The notes: generated by a model from the sequence alone, not told the origin. Positions 10,912 through 19,772 are shown, numbered from the stretch's first letter. The stretch: DNA of 64,000 nucleotides from Bradyrhizobium sp. sBnM-33 (GCF_032917945.1 NZ_CP136624.1:1116001-1180000); one strand, 5' to 3'. A program made the numbers and translations.

Positions 10912-12135
10912 ATGACCGCCTCTCTTTCCACCCCCAAAACCGCCCGCGACCAAGCTCCGATTCCCGAGTGGCTCGTGAAGGTGTGCCTTGCGCTGGCAAT
11001 GGCCAACCTGGTTCTTTGCCCGGTGGCGTATTTCTCAAGCTGGTGGATTTACGACTCGAAGGGCCTGGGTATTCCGACTGACTTCATCAACGTCTGGGCC
11101 GCGGGCCGTCTGGTGCTCGATGGCGTTCCGGCGCAGGCCTATGATTGGGACATCCAGAAGCAGATCGAGGTCGCCAAGCTCGGTCAGGATTTCGTCGGCT
11201 ATTTTGCCTGGCACTATCCGCCGCCGTTCCTGTTCGTCGCTTCGCTGCTGGCGATGCTGCCCTTTTCGGTAGGCTATGCCGGCTGGGTATATGTCAGCAT
11301 GCTTCCCTACCTCGCCGTCATGCGCGCGATCGTAGGCCGCAATTTCGGCCTTCTGCTCGCGCTCGCAATTCCGACGGTGCTGGTGAATTCCTTTGTCGGG
11401 CAGAACGGTTTCCTTACTGCGGCGCTGATCGGCGGCACGCTCTATCTGATACCCGTCCGGCCGGTTCTTGCAGGCATTTGCCTCGGGCTATTGACCTACA
11501 AGCCGCAATACGGGCTGCTGTTTCCGGTCGTGCTGATCGCGGCCGGGCATTGGCGGGTGTTCGTCAGTGCCGGCGTCACGGCGGTCGTGGTGGCGTTTGC
11601 CTCATGGCTCGCCTTCGGCATCGAAAGCTGGCTGGCGTTCTTCCACTGGATGCCGAGATTCTCGCAAGCCTTCCTGACCGAGGGCAAAGCCACATGGTGG
11701 AAGCTGCAGAGCATTTTCTCGCTGGTGCGTTACTTCGGCGGCAGCGAGCCGCTCGGCTGGGCGTTCCAGTGGGTTCTCACCGCCTCCGTTGCCGTGGTGC
11801 TGGCGCTGATGTGGCGAAGCCGCGTGCCCTATGCGTTGAAGGCGGCAGCGCTTGCCGCAGGTACGCTGCTGACCACGCCCTATCTCTTCATGTACGACAT
11901 GATGGTGCTGGCGATCCCGATAGGCTTCCTGGTCCGCATCGGATTGAAGAGCGGCTTTCGTGCCTACGAGCTTCCAGCGCTGGGCGCCGTCATTGCCCTC
12001 ATCGGCTGCTATATGTTCACCGGCATTCCGACGGGTCTTGGCGCCACGCTGATCGTGGGCGGTCTGGTCCTGCGCCGCGCCGGCCCCTGGTGGCGGCGCG
12101 AGACGGCGCCGGCATTGGCTGCGGCAGGCGCGTGA
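10912..12135 (+). CDS. Glycosyltransferase family 87 (DUF2029) membrane protein
   Basis: A 407-residue polytopic protein with about ten hydrophobic segments. The first large loop has DFINVWAAGRLVLDG and WHYPPPFLF, hallmarks of GT87/DUF2029 polyprenol-phosphate-dependent mannosyltransferase-like proteins, with the Asp after membrane segment 1 as probable catalytic residue. Acceptor and donor cannot be read from the sequence. It stands alone, convergent with the esterase-like gene that follows. Confidence 0.8.
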   Translation: MTASLSTPKTARDQAPIPEWLVKVCLALAMANLVLCPVAYFSSWWIYDSKGLGIPTDFINVWAAGRLVLDGVPAQAYDWDIQKQIEVAKLGQDFVGYFAWHYPPPFLFVASLLAMLPFSVGYAGWVYVSMLPYLAVMRAIVGRNFGLLLALAIPTVLVNSFVGQNGFLTAALIGGTLYLIPVRPVLAGICLGLLTYKPQYGLLFPVVLIAAGHWRVFVSAGVTAVVVAFASWLAFGIESWLAFFHWMPRFSQAFLTEGKATWWKLQSIFSLVRYFGGSEPLGWAFQWVLTASVAVVLALMWRSRVPYALKAAALAAGTLLTTPYLFMYDMMVLAIPIGFLVRIGLKSGFRAYELPALGAVIALIGCYMFTGIPTGLGATLIVGGLVLRRAGPWWRRETAPALAAAGA

Positions 12136-12191
12136 ACGGCGTGACGTAACGCTGGCCACATCGCGCGTCAAAGACGTCAGGTCATCAACCG

Positions 12192-13079
12192 CTACTTGAT
12201 GAATGCCGCCCAGAGAGCGGCGTTGGCGAGCGTACCGATCTCGTTCATGTGACAACCGTCGGAGGGGTTGCGGCCGTCATTGCCGATCGTGTCGGTGTCG
12301 GGCCCCTGGCGGATGTTGAGCGCTTCATCGACAGCAGATAGTTGGCCGGCACGTACCGCAGCCGTGTTTTTCGGCTCGGCCATGCCGCATTTTGTGCTGC
12401 GTGACAGAAAAAAGGGCGCATCGAAGCCAGCCACTCGAAATCGATTCACGAGTTGATGCAACAGCGAGACATATTCTTCCGCTGATATCGTTGACCGCGC
12501 GTCCGTTTCACCTTGCTGAAATAGAAAATGCGTCGGCGTCAGGCCCGCTTCCTTCAGCTTCGAGATGGCGTTTGTGATCCAATCCGCCCGCTCATTGTTC
12601 AGGACCGAAAGTGAGGCGCTGCCAATAGCAAGGGGCACGACGATCACGCGATCGTAGCGCCCGGCCTGGATCAGAATGTCGCCGAGCCGTGTTGCAAAGC
12701 TCCCGCCTATGCCCTCGGCGCCCAGCAGGGGGTCGGCGGCAGCGAAGCATTTGCCCGTGAGCGGGTCGAAATTGTCGACGGCTTCGCGCGCCGTATATCG
12801 GGCGCTACCCCAATTGCCCGCATTGCTCTGGCCGTGCACGACGATGATTGCCGTGTTGCCGGATGCGTGGGCACAGGACCGTTCGACACGCGCCGGCGGC
12901 GCAACCGTGGCCAAATCGATCTGGTGGGCGCTCGACGTCAGTAGCTTGCCAGCAACCGTGCCGATCACAAGGCCACCAATCAGGAACGCGACAAGGCGCA
13001 ACAATGGAAATGCTCTCCAAGGTAATTCAGCTGATCGCGCCAGCGCGCAGTTCGCCCGCTCATCGCAAACGGCCTGCAT
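12192..13079 (-). CDS. SASA/SGNH-type carbohydrate esterase-like protein
   Basis: The 295-residue protein has an N-terminal hydrophobic anchor (about 25-45), then IIVVHGQSNAGNWG with the nucleophilic Ser of sialate O-acetylesterase-like (DUF303/SASA) hydrolases, the oxyanion segment IGSASLSVLN, QQGETDA, and a C-terminal NPSDGCHMNEIG that could supply the Asp/His pair. This suggests a periplasmic O-acetyl esterase acting on a glycan. The substrate is unknown; convergence with the GT87 gene is only suggestive of a shared surface-polysaccharide role. Confidence 0.7.
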   Translation of the reverse strand: MQAVCDERANCALARSAELPWRAFPLLRLVAFLIGGLVIGTVAGKLLTSSAHQIDLATVAPPARVERSCAHASGNTAIIVVHGQSNAGNWGSARYTAREAVDNFDPLTGKCFAAADPLLGAEGIGGSFATRLGDILIQAGRYDRVIVVPLAIGSASLSVLNNERADWITNAISKLKEAGLTPTHFLFQQGETDARSTISAEEYVSLLHQLVNRFRVAGFDAPFFLSRSTKCGMAEPKNTAAVRAGQLSAVDEALNIRQGPDTDTIGNDGRNPSDGCHMNEIGTLANAALWAAFIK

Positions 13080-13260
13080 CAGCCGGCTTTACTAATCCGG
13101 GCGGAGCGCGACCGATCTGAGGCTGCCCAACTCGGCGCATGCTAAACCTGCCAGCGTTGAGAGCCTGTTAATGGTTCGCAAGCCCCGCTGGCAAAACCCT
13201 CCAGATCCGCGTTGCAAAACCTTCTTGTCATCAGCCGTGAATAGTTGTTCACTTCTTCAA

Positions 13261-13281
13261 AGCGATAGCGCTTTTATCGCT
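13261..13281. promoter_or_regulatory. Perfect inverted repeat, candidate operator of the TetR gene
   Basis: AGCGATA-N7-TATCGCT, 7-bp perfect arms, lies 75 bases before the start of the TetR-family gene. Its size suits a TetR dimer site; autoregulation is inference. Confidence 0.4.
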
Positions 13282-13355
13282 CAAGACATTGAAGGTGTGC
13301 GCGTTCTGGCAGGCCCGCGGGGCCCGAGGGCGCGCCCGGGGACGGAAAACGCGCC

Positions 13356-14030
13356 ATGGTCTATCGGCGAACCCATCAGGTCGTAAAGCGGCTGGCGGCG
13401 CGGCGTAGTGCCATTCTAGCGGCGGCGCGGGATGCTGCGGCCGAAGGCGGCATGGCGGCGGTGCAGATCGCCCCGGTTGCGGTCCGCGCCAGTGTCGCGG
13501 CCGGCACCGTCTATCGTTACTTCCCCTCCAAGGCCGAACTGATTTCCGAACTGATCGCCGAGGTCTCGCGGGATGAGCTGGCCGCGATTCGCCGCGCGGC
13601 GGACGCGGCGCCGGGACCGTCGTCGGCGCTCGCCGCCGCCGTCACCACGGTTGCCGTACATGTGCTGTCGCAGCGCAAGCTCGCCTGGGGCATTCTGGCC
13701 GAACCCGTTGATGTCGACGTCTCGGCGTCGCGGCTTGCCAGCCGCCGCGACATCTCCGGCGAGATCGCTGCCAGAATTGACGCCGCGGTGCGTGCCGGCC
13801 ATCTGCCGGCGCAGGATACCGCGCTCGCCGCCACTGCGCTGCTCGGTGCGCTGCATGAATCACTGGTTGGCCCGCTGGCGCCCGAGAATCTGGATGACCC
13901 CGCGAAGCTGCGCGACGCCGTGCAAACGGTCACATTATTGGCAATGCGCGCGGTCGGCGTGATGGATGCCCGCGCCCGCGGCCTCGTCGTGCAGGCGGTG
14001 CTGCCGGCAAAGGCGCTGGTCGGGGCCTAG
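13356..14030 (+). CDS. TetR-family transcriptional regulator
   Basis: A 224-residue regulator. The N-terminal helix-turn-helix (about 18-62) contains ILAAARDAAAEGGMAAVQIA and AAGTVYRYFPSKAELISELI, the typical TetR recognition helix and its YFPSK end. The C-terminal ligand domain is Ala-rich and gives no ligand clue. A 21-base inverted repeat upstream may be its operator. The osmC-like gene follows 88 bases downstream on the same strand and could be a target or operon partner. Confidence 0.88.
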   Translation: MVYRRTHQVVKRLAARRSAILAAARDAAAEGGMAAVQIAPVAVRASVAAGTVYRYFPSKAELISELIAEVSRDELAAIRRAADAAPGPSSALAAAVTTVAVHVLSQRKLAWGILAEPVDVDVSASRLASRRDISGEIAARIDAAVRAGHLPAQDTALAATALLGALHESLVGPLAPENLDDPAKLRDAVQTVTLLAMRAVGVMDARARGLVVQAVLPAKALVGA

Positions 14031-14118
14031 AAACTTCCCCCTTTGCGACGCGCCTTTGTCGCAACCATTTGCCACGCTGCGGCTTATCGACGGTCCAACC
14101 CGCGATCAGGAGCATGCG

Positions 14119-14544
14119 ATGACCATGACATCAGGGTCCGCCAAATGGCAGGGCGGCATCAAGGACGGCAAGGGCGCGATCTCGACCAAAAGCGGCGCGC
14201 TGAACGATTATCCTTACGGCTTTTCGAGCCGCTTCGAGGGCAAAGCCGGCTCCAACCCGGAAGAGCTGATCGGCGCGGCGCACGCCGCGTGCTTCACGAT
14301 GGCGCTGTCGCTGATTCTGGGTGAAGCCAAGCTCACCGCCGAACACATGGAAACGAAAGCCGACGTCACGCTGGAAAAACAGGACGATGGCTTTGCCATC
14401 ACCTCGATTCATCTGACGCTGAACGCGAAGATTCCGGGCGCCGACAACGCAAAATTTCAGGAGCTGGCAGGCAAAGCGAAGGCCGGCTGCCCGGTGTCGA
14501 AACTGCTGAACACCAAGATCACGCTGGACGCGACGCTGCAGTAG
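14119..14544 (+). CDS. OsmC/Ohr-family peroxiredoxin-like protein
   Basis: A 141-residue OsmC-type protein that probably reduces organic hydroperoxides. The two family cysteines are Cys58 (AAHAACFTMAL) and Cys124 (AGCPVSKLL). The start at 14119 has CAGGAG eight bases upstream; the longer frame back into the TetR gene is rejected. The length and the GxxPEEL-AAHAACF pattern fit the OsmC subgroup more than Ohr. It lies downstream of the TetR gene and convergent with pyk. Confidence 0.9.
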   Translation: MTMTSGSAKWQGGIKDGKGAISTKSGALNDYPYGFSSRFEGKAGSNPEELIGAAHAACFTMALSLILGEAKLTAEHMETKADVTLEKQDDGFAITSIHLTLNAKIPGADNAKFQELAGKAKAGCPVSKLLNTKITLDATLQ

Positions 14545-14556
14545 TACTGCTGCTCC

Positions 14557-14664
14557 GCCATTCCGGGGCGATGCGCAGCATCGAACCCGAATCTCGAGAT
14601 TCTCAGGTGCGCAATTGCGCACCAGAGTTCGTCGCTTCGCGCCGCCCCGGAATGACGGCTACGC
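14557..14664. repeat. Palindromic repeat CCATTCCGGGGCG type
   Basis: The ends CCATTCCGGGGCG and CGCCCCGGAATGACGG are inverted, and GGTGCGCAATTGCGCACC forms a central palindrome. It sits between two convergent genes, osmC and pyk, where it may also end transcripts. Confidence 0.75.
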
Positions 14665-14666
14665 CG

Positions 14667-16100
14667 TCACTTCGCCCCGCCCTCCGGCTCGACATTGGCG
14701 ATCCGCACCATGTTGGTGGTGCCGGGGATGCGGAGCGGCACACCGGCGACGATGATCACGCGCTGGCCTGCCTTGGCGAAGCCGTCACGAAAGGCAATCG
14801 AGCCGGCGCGATCGACCATGTCGTCCTGGTCGTGGGCATCTTCCGCCACTACGCAATGCACGCCCCAGACGACAGACAATTTGCGGCCCGTCGCGAGATT
14901 TGGCGTGATCGCGACCACCGGCAGCTTCGGCCGCTCGCGCGCCACGCGGATCGCGGTGGAGCCTGATGAGGTCCAGCAGATGATCGCCGACAATTCCAGT
15001 GTCTCGGCGATTTGCCTAGCGGCGTCAGCAATAGCGTCGCCGACGGTATTTTCGGGTTCGGGCCGCTGCGCCGACAGTACCGCGCGATAGGTCGGATCGC
15101 GCTCCACTTCCTCGCCGATGCGGTTCATGGTCGAGACCGCCTCGACCGGGAATTTGCCGGCGGCCGACTCGGCCGACAGCATGATGGCGTCGGCACCTTC
15201 GTAAACCGCGGTCGCGACGTCGGAGACTTCGGCGCGCGTCGGCACCGGCGCCTGGATCATCGATTCCAGCATCTGGGTTGCGATCACCACCGGCTTGCCG
15301 GCGCGACGCGCCATCCGCGTCATCTGTTTCTGTAGGCTCGGCACCCGCTCCAGCGGCAGCTCGACGCCGAGGTCGCCGCGCGCGACCATCAGGGCGTCGG
15401 AAGCGTCGATGATCTCGGCCAGCCGGTCGATCGCCTGCGGCTTTTCGATCTTGGCCATGACAGCGGCGCGGCCGCGGATCATCCGCTTGGCTTCATGGAC
15501 GTCCTCGGCGCGCTGCACGAAGGAGAGCGCGATCCAGTCGACACCGGTCACCAGGGCTGCTTCGAGATCGGCCCGATCCTTCGGCGTCATCGCCGACACC
15601 GGCAGGTCGGTATCGGGCAGGCTGACGCCCTTGCGGTCCGACATCTTGCCGCCGATCACCACGCGCGTTACCGCGCGTTCGGACGAGGTCTCCTCGGCGA
15701 TCAGGCGCACCTTGCCGTCATCGAGCAGCAGCGCGTGGCCCGGCCGAAGTGCTGCGAGGATTTCCGGATGCGGCAACTGCACGCGGTTGTTGTCTCCCGG
15801 TGCCTTGTCGGAATCGAGTACAAAATTCTGGCCGTTCTTGAGCTGGGTCGAACCTTCGGTGAACGCACCGAGCCGCAGCTTCGGACCTTGCAGGTCGACG
15901 AGGATGCCGATCGGACGGCCGTAGCTGCTCTCGACATTGCGGATGGTATTGACCAGCTCGCGCATCTTATCGTGCGGCGTGTGGCTCATGTTGATGCGGA
16001 ACACGTCCGCACCCGCCTCGAACAGCTTCCGGATCATCGCGCTGTCGGATGATGCCGGCCCGAGGGTCGCGAGAATCTTGATACGACGAAGCCGTCTCAT
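14667..16100 (-). CDS. pyk: Pyruvate kinase
   Basis: Converts phosphoenolpyruvate and ADP to pyruvate and ATP. The 477-residue protein starts MRRLRRIKILATLGPASSDS and contains ILVDLQGPKLRLG, the Mg/PEP site segment VMAKIEKPQAI, VARGDLGVELPLE and the signature ATQMLESMI. Length is normal. Its ATG overlaps the stop of the upstream DUF1036 gene by four bases, so the two are translationally coupled. Confidence 0.97.
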   Translation of the reverse strand: MRRLRRIKILATLGPASSDSAMIRKLFEAGADVFRINMSHTPHDKMRELVNTIRNVESSYGRPIGILVDLQGPKLRLGAFTEGSTQLKNGQNFVLDSDKAPGDNNRVQLPHPEILAALRPGHALLLDDGKVRLIAEETSSERAVTRVVIGGKMSDRKGVSLPDTDLPVSAMTPKDRADLEAALVTGVDWIALSFVQRAEDVHEAKRMIRGRAAVMAKIEKPQAIDRLAEIIDASDALMVARGDLGVELPLERVPSLQKQMTRMARRAGKPVVIATQMLESMIQAPVPTRAEVSDVATAVYEGADAIMLSAESAAGKFPVEAVSTMNRIGEEVERDPTYRAVLSAQRPEPENTVGDAIADAARQIAETLELSAIICWTSSGSTAIRVARERPKLPVVAITPNLATGRKLSVVWGVHCVVAEDAHDQDDMVDRAGSIAFRDGFAKAGQRVIIVAGVPLRIPGTTNMVRIANVEPEGGAK

Positions 16101-16681
16101 TGCTTGGGCGCCGGGGCTGGCGGCAGACCCGGTCCGCCCGGCGGATTGGACAGGCCGGGAACCCCGCCCGGACCCCCCGGTCCCATTGTGCCTGGAATTC
16201 CCGGCACGCGCTGCGCGGGCTGCTCGTTGGCTTCGGTCAATTGCACGGTCCACGCTCGCTGTTCGCCTGTATCGACCTCGAAGAACCCGGTGCGGTCATA
16301 GCCGCGCGCCAGGCAGTTCTCGGTGCCCTTGATGGTGAATTCCTTATCACGCGAACACATGAAGGCCTGCCCCGACCATTCGCCGCCGCGGTCATAGTCA
16401 AGCGCGTAGATGTAATAATAGCGCGCAACAAGAGTTCCGCGCAGCAATGTCTCGCAACTGCGCGATGATACGTTCCACCAGCCTTCGGTGGTCCAGCCCT
16501 CCGCATCCTTGTAGCCCAGCGCAATGCCGACCCGGCTGGAAGTGTTGTTGCAGAGCCGGAAATCGGCCGCAGCCGAGCTGCTCCACAGGCACGCCACCGC
16601 CAGTGCAAGCAGCGGCGCAAGGCCGGCGGCGGTCACGCGAACGGGGAGGGGAGAAAAGCAGCGCGAATCTTTTCTGATCAT
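16097..16681 (-). CDS. DUF1036 secreted protein
   Basis: The 194-residue protein has a signal peptide (hydrophobic about 16-38, ending SSAAA) followed by FRLCNNTSSRVGIALGYKD, the DUF1036 domain, with four conserved Cys in the mature part. The C-terminal 45 residues are a Pro/Gly-rich tail (GIPGTMGPGGPGG). Function is unknown. It is the first gene of a two-gene operon with pyk; DUF1036-pyk adjacency is common in Rhizobiales, though no functional link is known to me. Confidence 0.85.
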   Translation of the reverse strand: MIRKDSRCFSPLPVRVTAAGLAPLLALAVACLWSSSAAADFRLCNNTSSRVGIALGYKDAEGWTTEGWWNVSSRSCETLLRGTLVARYYYIYALDYDRGGEWSGQAFMCSRDKEFTIKGTENCLARGYDRTGFFEVDTGEQRAWTVQLTEANEQPAQRVPGIPGTMGPGGPGGVPGLSNPPGGPGLPPAPAPKQ

Positions 16682-16880
16682 GCAGCGAAGCTATATCAAA
16701 TCATTGATGATTTCGCGTGACCCGGCGGGGCCTGTCAACGGCCGGGAACGCCTTTCCCGCGCTATGGGAAACCGGGACTCCCTTGTGAGACGCCAATTTT
16801 GCGCGCAGATATGGCAAAATCTGTGACAATTCCCACCTGATATCAATATGCTCGGCACATCTGACGCGGGATCCAAGACC

Positions 16881-17183
16881 ATGACGATCGACGACAAAAC
16901 CAGAACAGAACTGGAAGCCGCCGTTTTCCGGCGCCTGGTCGACCACCTGCGTGCCCGCACCGACGTCCAGAACATCGATCTGATGAATCTGGCGGGCTTC
17001 TGCCGCAACTGCCTGTCCAACTGGATGAAGGAAGAGGCCGACGCCAAGGGGGTCGCCGTCAGCAAGGACGAGAGCCGCGAGGCGGTCTACGGCATGCCCT
17101 ATGAGGAGTGGAAGGCGAAATATCAGGGCACCGCCACGGCGGAGCAGCTAGCGGCGATGAAGAAGGTTCATCCCGGGCATTGA
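16881..17183 (+). CDS. DUF1244 domain protein
   Basis: A 100-residue protein with LVDHLRARTDVQNIDLMNLA, FCRNCLSNWM and EAVYGMPYEEWKAKYQ, matching the DUF1244 family of small alphaproteobacterial proteins. The CRNC pair might bind metal. I choose ATG at 16881; an ATG at 16848 has no ribosome site. It is divergent from the DUF1036-pyk operon across a 199-base promoter region. Function unknown. Confidence 0.85.
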   Translation: MTIDDKTRTELEAAVFRRLVDHLRARTDVQNIDLMNLAGFCRNCLSNWMKEEADAKGVAVSKDESREAVYGMPYEEWKAKYQGTATAEQLAAMKKVHPGH

Positions 17184-17217
17184 GTCCGGTTCTTACTCTC
17201 GCGTGGATGGCACCTAA

Positions 17218-17316
17218 GTTCTCCGTCATGCCCGGGCTTGTCCCGGGCATCCACGTCTTGGCAGCTTCGCAAGGAAGACGTGGATGGCCGGGTCAAGCCC
17301 GGCCATGACGTGGCAA
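17218..17316. repeat. Palindromic repeat CCGTCATGCCCGGGC type
   Basis: CGTCATGCCCGGGC at the left and GCCCGGCCATGACG at the right pair, with inner arms CCACGTCTT and AAGACGTGG. It is the main content of the 294 bases between the DUF1244 gene and gapR. Confidence 0.75.
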
Positions 17317-17407
17317 CAGAGTGCCCTCATCTCCTGTGGGCGCGCTGTGGATGAGCGCGATGCTGCCTTGACGCAACGCCCCCTGATCTTGAGGGTCATT
17401 TTGCAAA

Positions 17408-17435
17408 AGCGCCGTGCGGTAACGCGTGCGGCGCT
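17408..17435 (+). promoter_or_regulatory. GC-rich hairpin in the gapR leader
   Basis: AGCGCCG pairs with CGGCGCT around an inner GCG/CGC helix. It lies 43 bases before gapR and is not followed by a T run, so it is not a plain terminator. A role in gapR control is possible. Confidence 0.35.
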
Positions 17436-17477
17436 TGATCTTTCAGCATCACCGTCAGTTCCATTCAGGAGTATCCG

Positions 17478-17753
17478 ATGGCCACCTCCGCCGCTGCAGC
17501 CGTCCAAGACGAGCCCGCGACAAGATTCGCCAAAGACCAGCTCAAGGCCATCATCGAGCGCATCGAGCGTCTGGAAGAAGAGAAGAAGACGATCTCCGAC
17601 GACATCCGTGACGTCTATGCCGAGGCCAAGGGCAATGGCTACGACACCAAGGCGCTGCGCACCATCGTGCGGATGCGCAAGCAGGACGCCAATGAGCGCG
17701 CCGAGCAGGAAACCATTTTGGAAACCTACATGCAGGCGCTCGGGATGCTGTGA
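17478..17753 (+). CDS. gapR: GapR-family DNA-binding protein (DUF2312)
   Basis: A 91-residue, mostly coiled-coil protein with [37 protein letters not shown] and [13 protein letters not shown]. This aligns along its length with Caulobacter GapR, a nucleoid-associated protein that encircles overtwisted DNA and stimulates type II topoisomerases. CAGGAG lies upstream of the ATG. It is monocistronic, bounded by repeats on both sides. Confidence 0.92.
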   Translation: MATSAAAAVQDEPATRFAKDQLKAIIERIERLEEEKKTISDDIRDVYAEAKGNGYDTKALRTIVRMRKQDANERAEQETILETYMQALGML

Positions 17754-17769
17754 GGGTTGAGCGCAGTAC

Positions 17770-17863
17770 GTAGCCCGGATGGAGCGAAGCGAAATCCGGG
17801 GTCATCTCACACACGGTCCGACTAATCCCGGACTACGCTGCGCTCCATCCGGGCTACTGTCGT
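17770..17863. repeat. REP-like element GTAGCCCGGATGGAGCGAAG
   Basis: GTAGCCCGGATGGAGCG at the left pairs with CGCTCCATCCGGGCTAC at the right. A fragment with the same end occurs at 59773-59797. It lies between convergent gapR and the M15-like gene and may end transcripts from both. Confidence 0.8.
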
Positions 17864-17888
17864 GTCGAGTGTGCGGAAACAGTGAACG

Positions 17889-19517
17889 TTAGCGCAGCGC
17901 GGCGGTGCGCAGCACGAACGACTGCGTCGGCAGTTGCGCGGTGGCCGATCCCGTGAAGCGGTCGCAGGCCATGCCCATCATTGGATCTTCCGAGAAGGTC
18001 ATGGAGATCGCGGCCTGCGGCTTGACGAAATAGGCGCGCATCTGGGTCATCTCGGTGTCGCCGAGTACGGTCGTCGACATCGCGCTGCTGGCACTCGGCG
18101 CCAGCATCACTACCCGCATCCAGATATTGTTGCCCTGTGCGGCGGCAAGGCGGGTCGAGGTCGCGACCACGCTGTCGTGACCCTGGGTGCCTTTGGCGAC
18201 TACGGTGTTGATTTCGGTCGATGCAGCACCGGCATAGCGCGCCGGACGGGCAGGACGCGGGATCGGCGCGGAGGCGGCGACGACGTTGGAGCGATCGACC
18301 GGCGAAGGAGCGGCCGGCGCATAGGCCATTGCCTTGTTGAAGGCGTCGCTGACGCTGGCGGTCGGCTGCGGATCGGTGGCCGCGGCGAGCGCCTGGCGGG
18401 CGCGCAGGGCCGCGACCTGGGCGGGGGTTGCCTGGTTCGGCGCCGTCGGTACATCGTCCCAGAAGCCGCGGGAATTGATGATATCGGCCGGCGTTTGCGG
18501 CTTCGGCTCGGCCTTGTCGGCGGACGCCTGCGCAACCTGCTTCGTCTCAGGCTTGGGCTCAGCTCTGGCTTTGGGCGCCGACACGATCTGGGCGTCGGCC
18601 GAGGCAAGCTGGATCGTCGCACCGATCGGCTTTGCGCGGGGGGTCGGGACCGGCTCGGCGGATTTCACAGCAGCCACGCTGGTCGGTGCAGGCTTCTCGT
18701 TCTTGACGGGCGCGCTGCCGCCCTCGTCATCCTCTTCGGTCGACTTGCCGCCCCTGAACAGGGCCGCGAACAGGTTCGGCAACTTGATAGTCGCGGCGTC
18801 GTTGCCGTTGCCGCGGCGTTCGATGTCGGCGCGGGCCAGTTCATAGCCCTTCATCGGACCGCCATTGGATGGCAGGTGCACCGTGCGTCCATCCGGGAAT
18901 ATCCTGGCCAATTGATCGTGGGTCATGCGCGGCCAGTGACGAACGCTGCCGGTATCGAGGTGGACGAAAGGCGATCCGGAGGTCGGGTAAAAGCCGACGC
19001 CGCCACGCTGCAAGCGGAGGCCTGCGGCGCGGATCTGCTCCAGCGGCACGTCCGGGATGTAGAAGTCCATGGCGTGGCCGAGCATGTGCTGGCTGAAACG
19101 CGCCACGCCGGAGGAGCGGCGGCGGAGCATGGAGTTGGTGGCGGGGGAGCGATAGGCGGAGATGACCTGGATCGGCTTCTTGCCGTCGACGTCGCGGTAG
19201 ACTTCCCAGATGATATCGAACAGGTGCCGATCCATCGTGGTGGATTCCTGGCTGCGCCAGTCGCGAAGCAAGTGATTGAGTTTCTTCAGCGCCTCTTCGT
19301 CGTAGCGCCCGTCGCGCTTGAAGGTGACGGTGAGATCTTCGCCGGAATGGGTGTGGTGGAAGGAAAGGGTGCGGGTTTCGTTCAGCGCCGTCGCATCATG
19401 CACCGTGCCGGCGCCGGCCAGCAGCAAAAGCGACGTCAGGCCGATCCGATATCCGGCTTTTGGCAGAGCAAGCGGATTGAATTGGCGCGCGAAACCAGCC
19501 AGCACGTATGAGCCCAC
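17889..19517 (-). CDS. DUF882 (M15/YcbK-like) cell-wall peptidase with long C-terminal tail
   Basis: The 542-residue protein has an N-terminal signal/anchor (about 25-45) and a peptidase-like domain with VISAYRSPATN, SQHMLGHAMDFYIPD and PFVHLDTG, giving the zinc ligands His144, Asp151 and His186 of the M15-like DUF882 family (MepK relatives that cut peptidoglycan crosslinks). After about 240 the chain is Ala/Lys/Pro-rich and low in complexity. The start is a GTG at 19517 without a convincing ribosome site. It follows an L,D-transpeptidase gene on the same strand, so one gene probably makes and the other trims 3-3 crosslinks. Confidence 0.85.
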   Translation of the reverse strand: MGSYVLAGFARQFNPLALPKAGYRIGLTSLLLLAGAGTVHDATALNETRTLSFHHTHSGEDLTVTFKRDGRYDEEALKKLNHLLRDWRSQESTTMDRHLFDIIWEVYRDVDGKKPIQVISAYRSPATNSMLRRRSSGVARFSQHMLGHAMDFYIPDVPLEQIRAAGLRLQRGGVGFYPTSGSPFVHLDTGSVRHWPRMTHDQLARIFPDGRTVHLPSNGGPMKGYELARADIERRGNGNDAATIKLPNLFAALFRGGKSTEEDDEGGSAPVKNEKPAPTSVAAVKSAEPVPTPRAKPIGATIQLASADAQIVSAPKARAEPKPETKQVAQASADKAEPKPQTPADIINSRGFWDDVPTAPNQATPAQVAALRARQALAAATDPQPTASVSDAFNKAMAYAPAAPSPVDRSNVVAASAPIPRPARPARYAGAASTEINTVVAKGTQGHDSVVATSTRLAAAQGNNIWMRVVMLAPSASSAMSTTVLGDTEMTQMRAYFVKPQAAISMTFSEDPMMGMACDRFTGSATAQLPTQSFVLRTAALR

Positions 19518-19527
19518 CCAGTCGACG

Positions 19528-19577
19528 AGCGTTCACGGTGTTCTTTTGCAGACCCCCGGCAAAAGACGGTGAACGCT
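19528..19577 (-). promoter_or_regulatory. Long inverted repeat just upstream of the DUF882 gene
   Basis: AGCGTTCAC pairs with GTGAACGCT, and further in CTTTTGC pairs with GCAAAAG. It begins 11 bases before the GTG start, so in the mRNA it would sit at the ribosome entry site. Confidence 0.4.
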
Positions 19578-19585
19578 TTCTTAAA

Positions 19586-19617
19586 GCAGGACGGTTAACC
19601 GAGGTTTACCGTCCTGC
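19586..19617 (-). promoter_or_regulatory. 10-bp perfect hairpin in the ldt-DUF882 gap
   Basis: GCAGGACGGT pairs with ACCGTCCTGC, extended by AACC/GGTT. On the minus strand it is followed by TTTAAG, too weak for a confident terminator. Confidence 0.4.
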
Positions 19618-19700
19618 CCCCAAGCAAGCCTTAACCTAACGCGTGGACTGTGGCGAAAAAGCGCCCGGTGCCGAATCCGGGATGGATATTGGTTAACATA

Positions 19701-19729
19701 AACAATCTCTCCAGCGAGGAGAGATTGTT
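19701..19729 (-). terminator. 12-bp perfect hairpin after the L,D-transpeptidase gene, possible terminator
   Basis: AACAATCTCTCC, loop, GGAGAGATTGTT is a perfect 12-bp stem 44 bases past the stop of the L,D-transpeptidase gene. The following bases are only mildly T-rich, so termination is uncertain. Confidence 0.45.
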
Positions 19730-19772
19730 GATTTTGTTCCGAAATTCTGCCCTCGGGCCGTAGTGCTCCGGA

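Noticed and set aside
17889..19517. Long open frames on the plus strand opposite the DUF882 and L,D-transpeptidase genes
   Set aside because: Shadow frames caused by high GC content; low-complexity Arg/Gly-rich translations without motifs.
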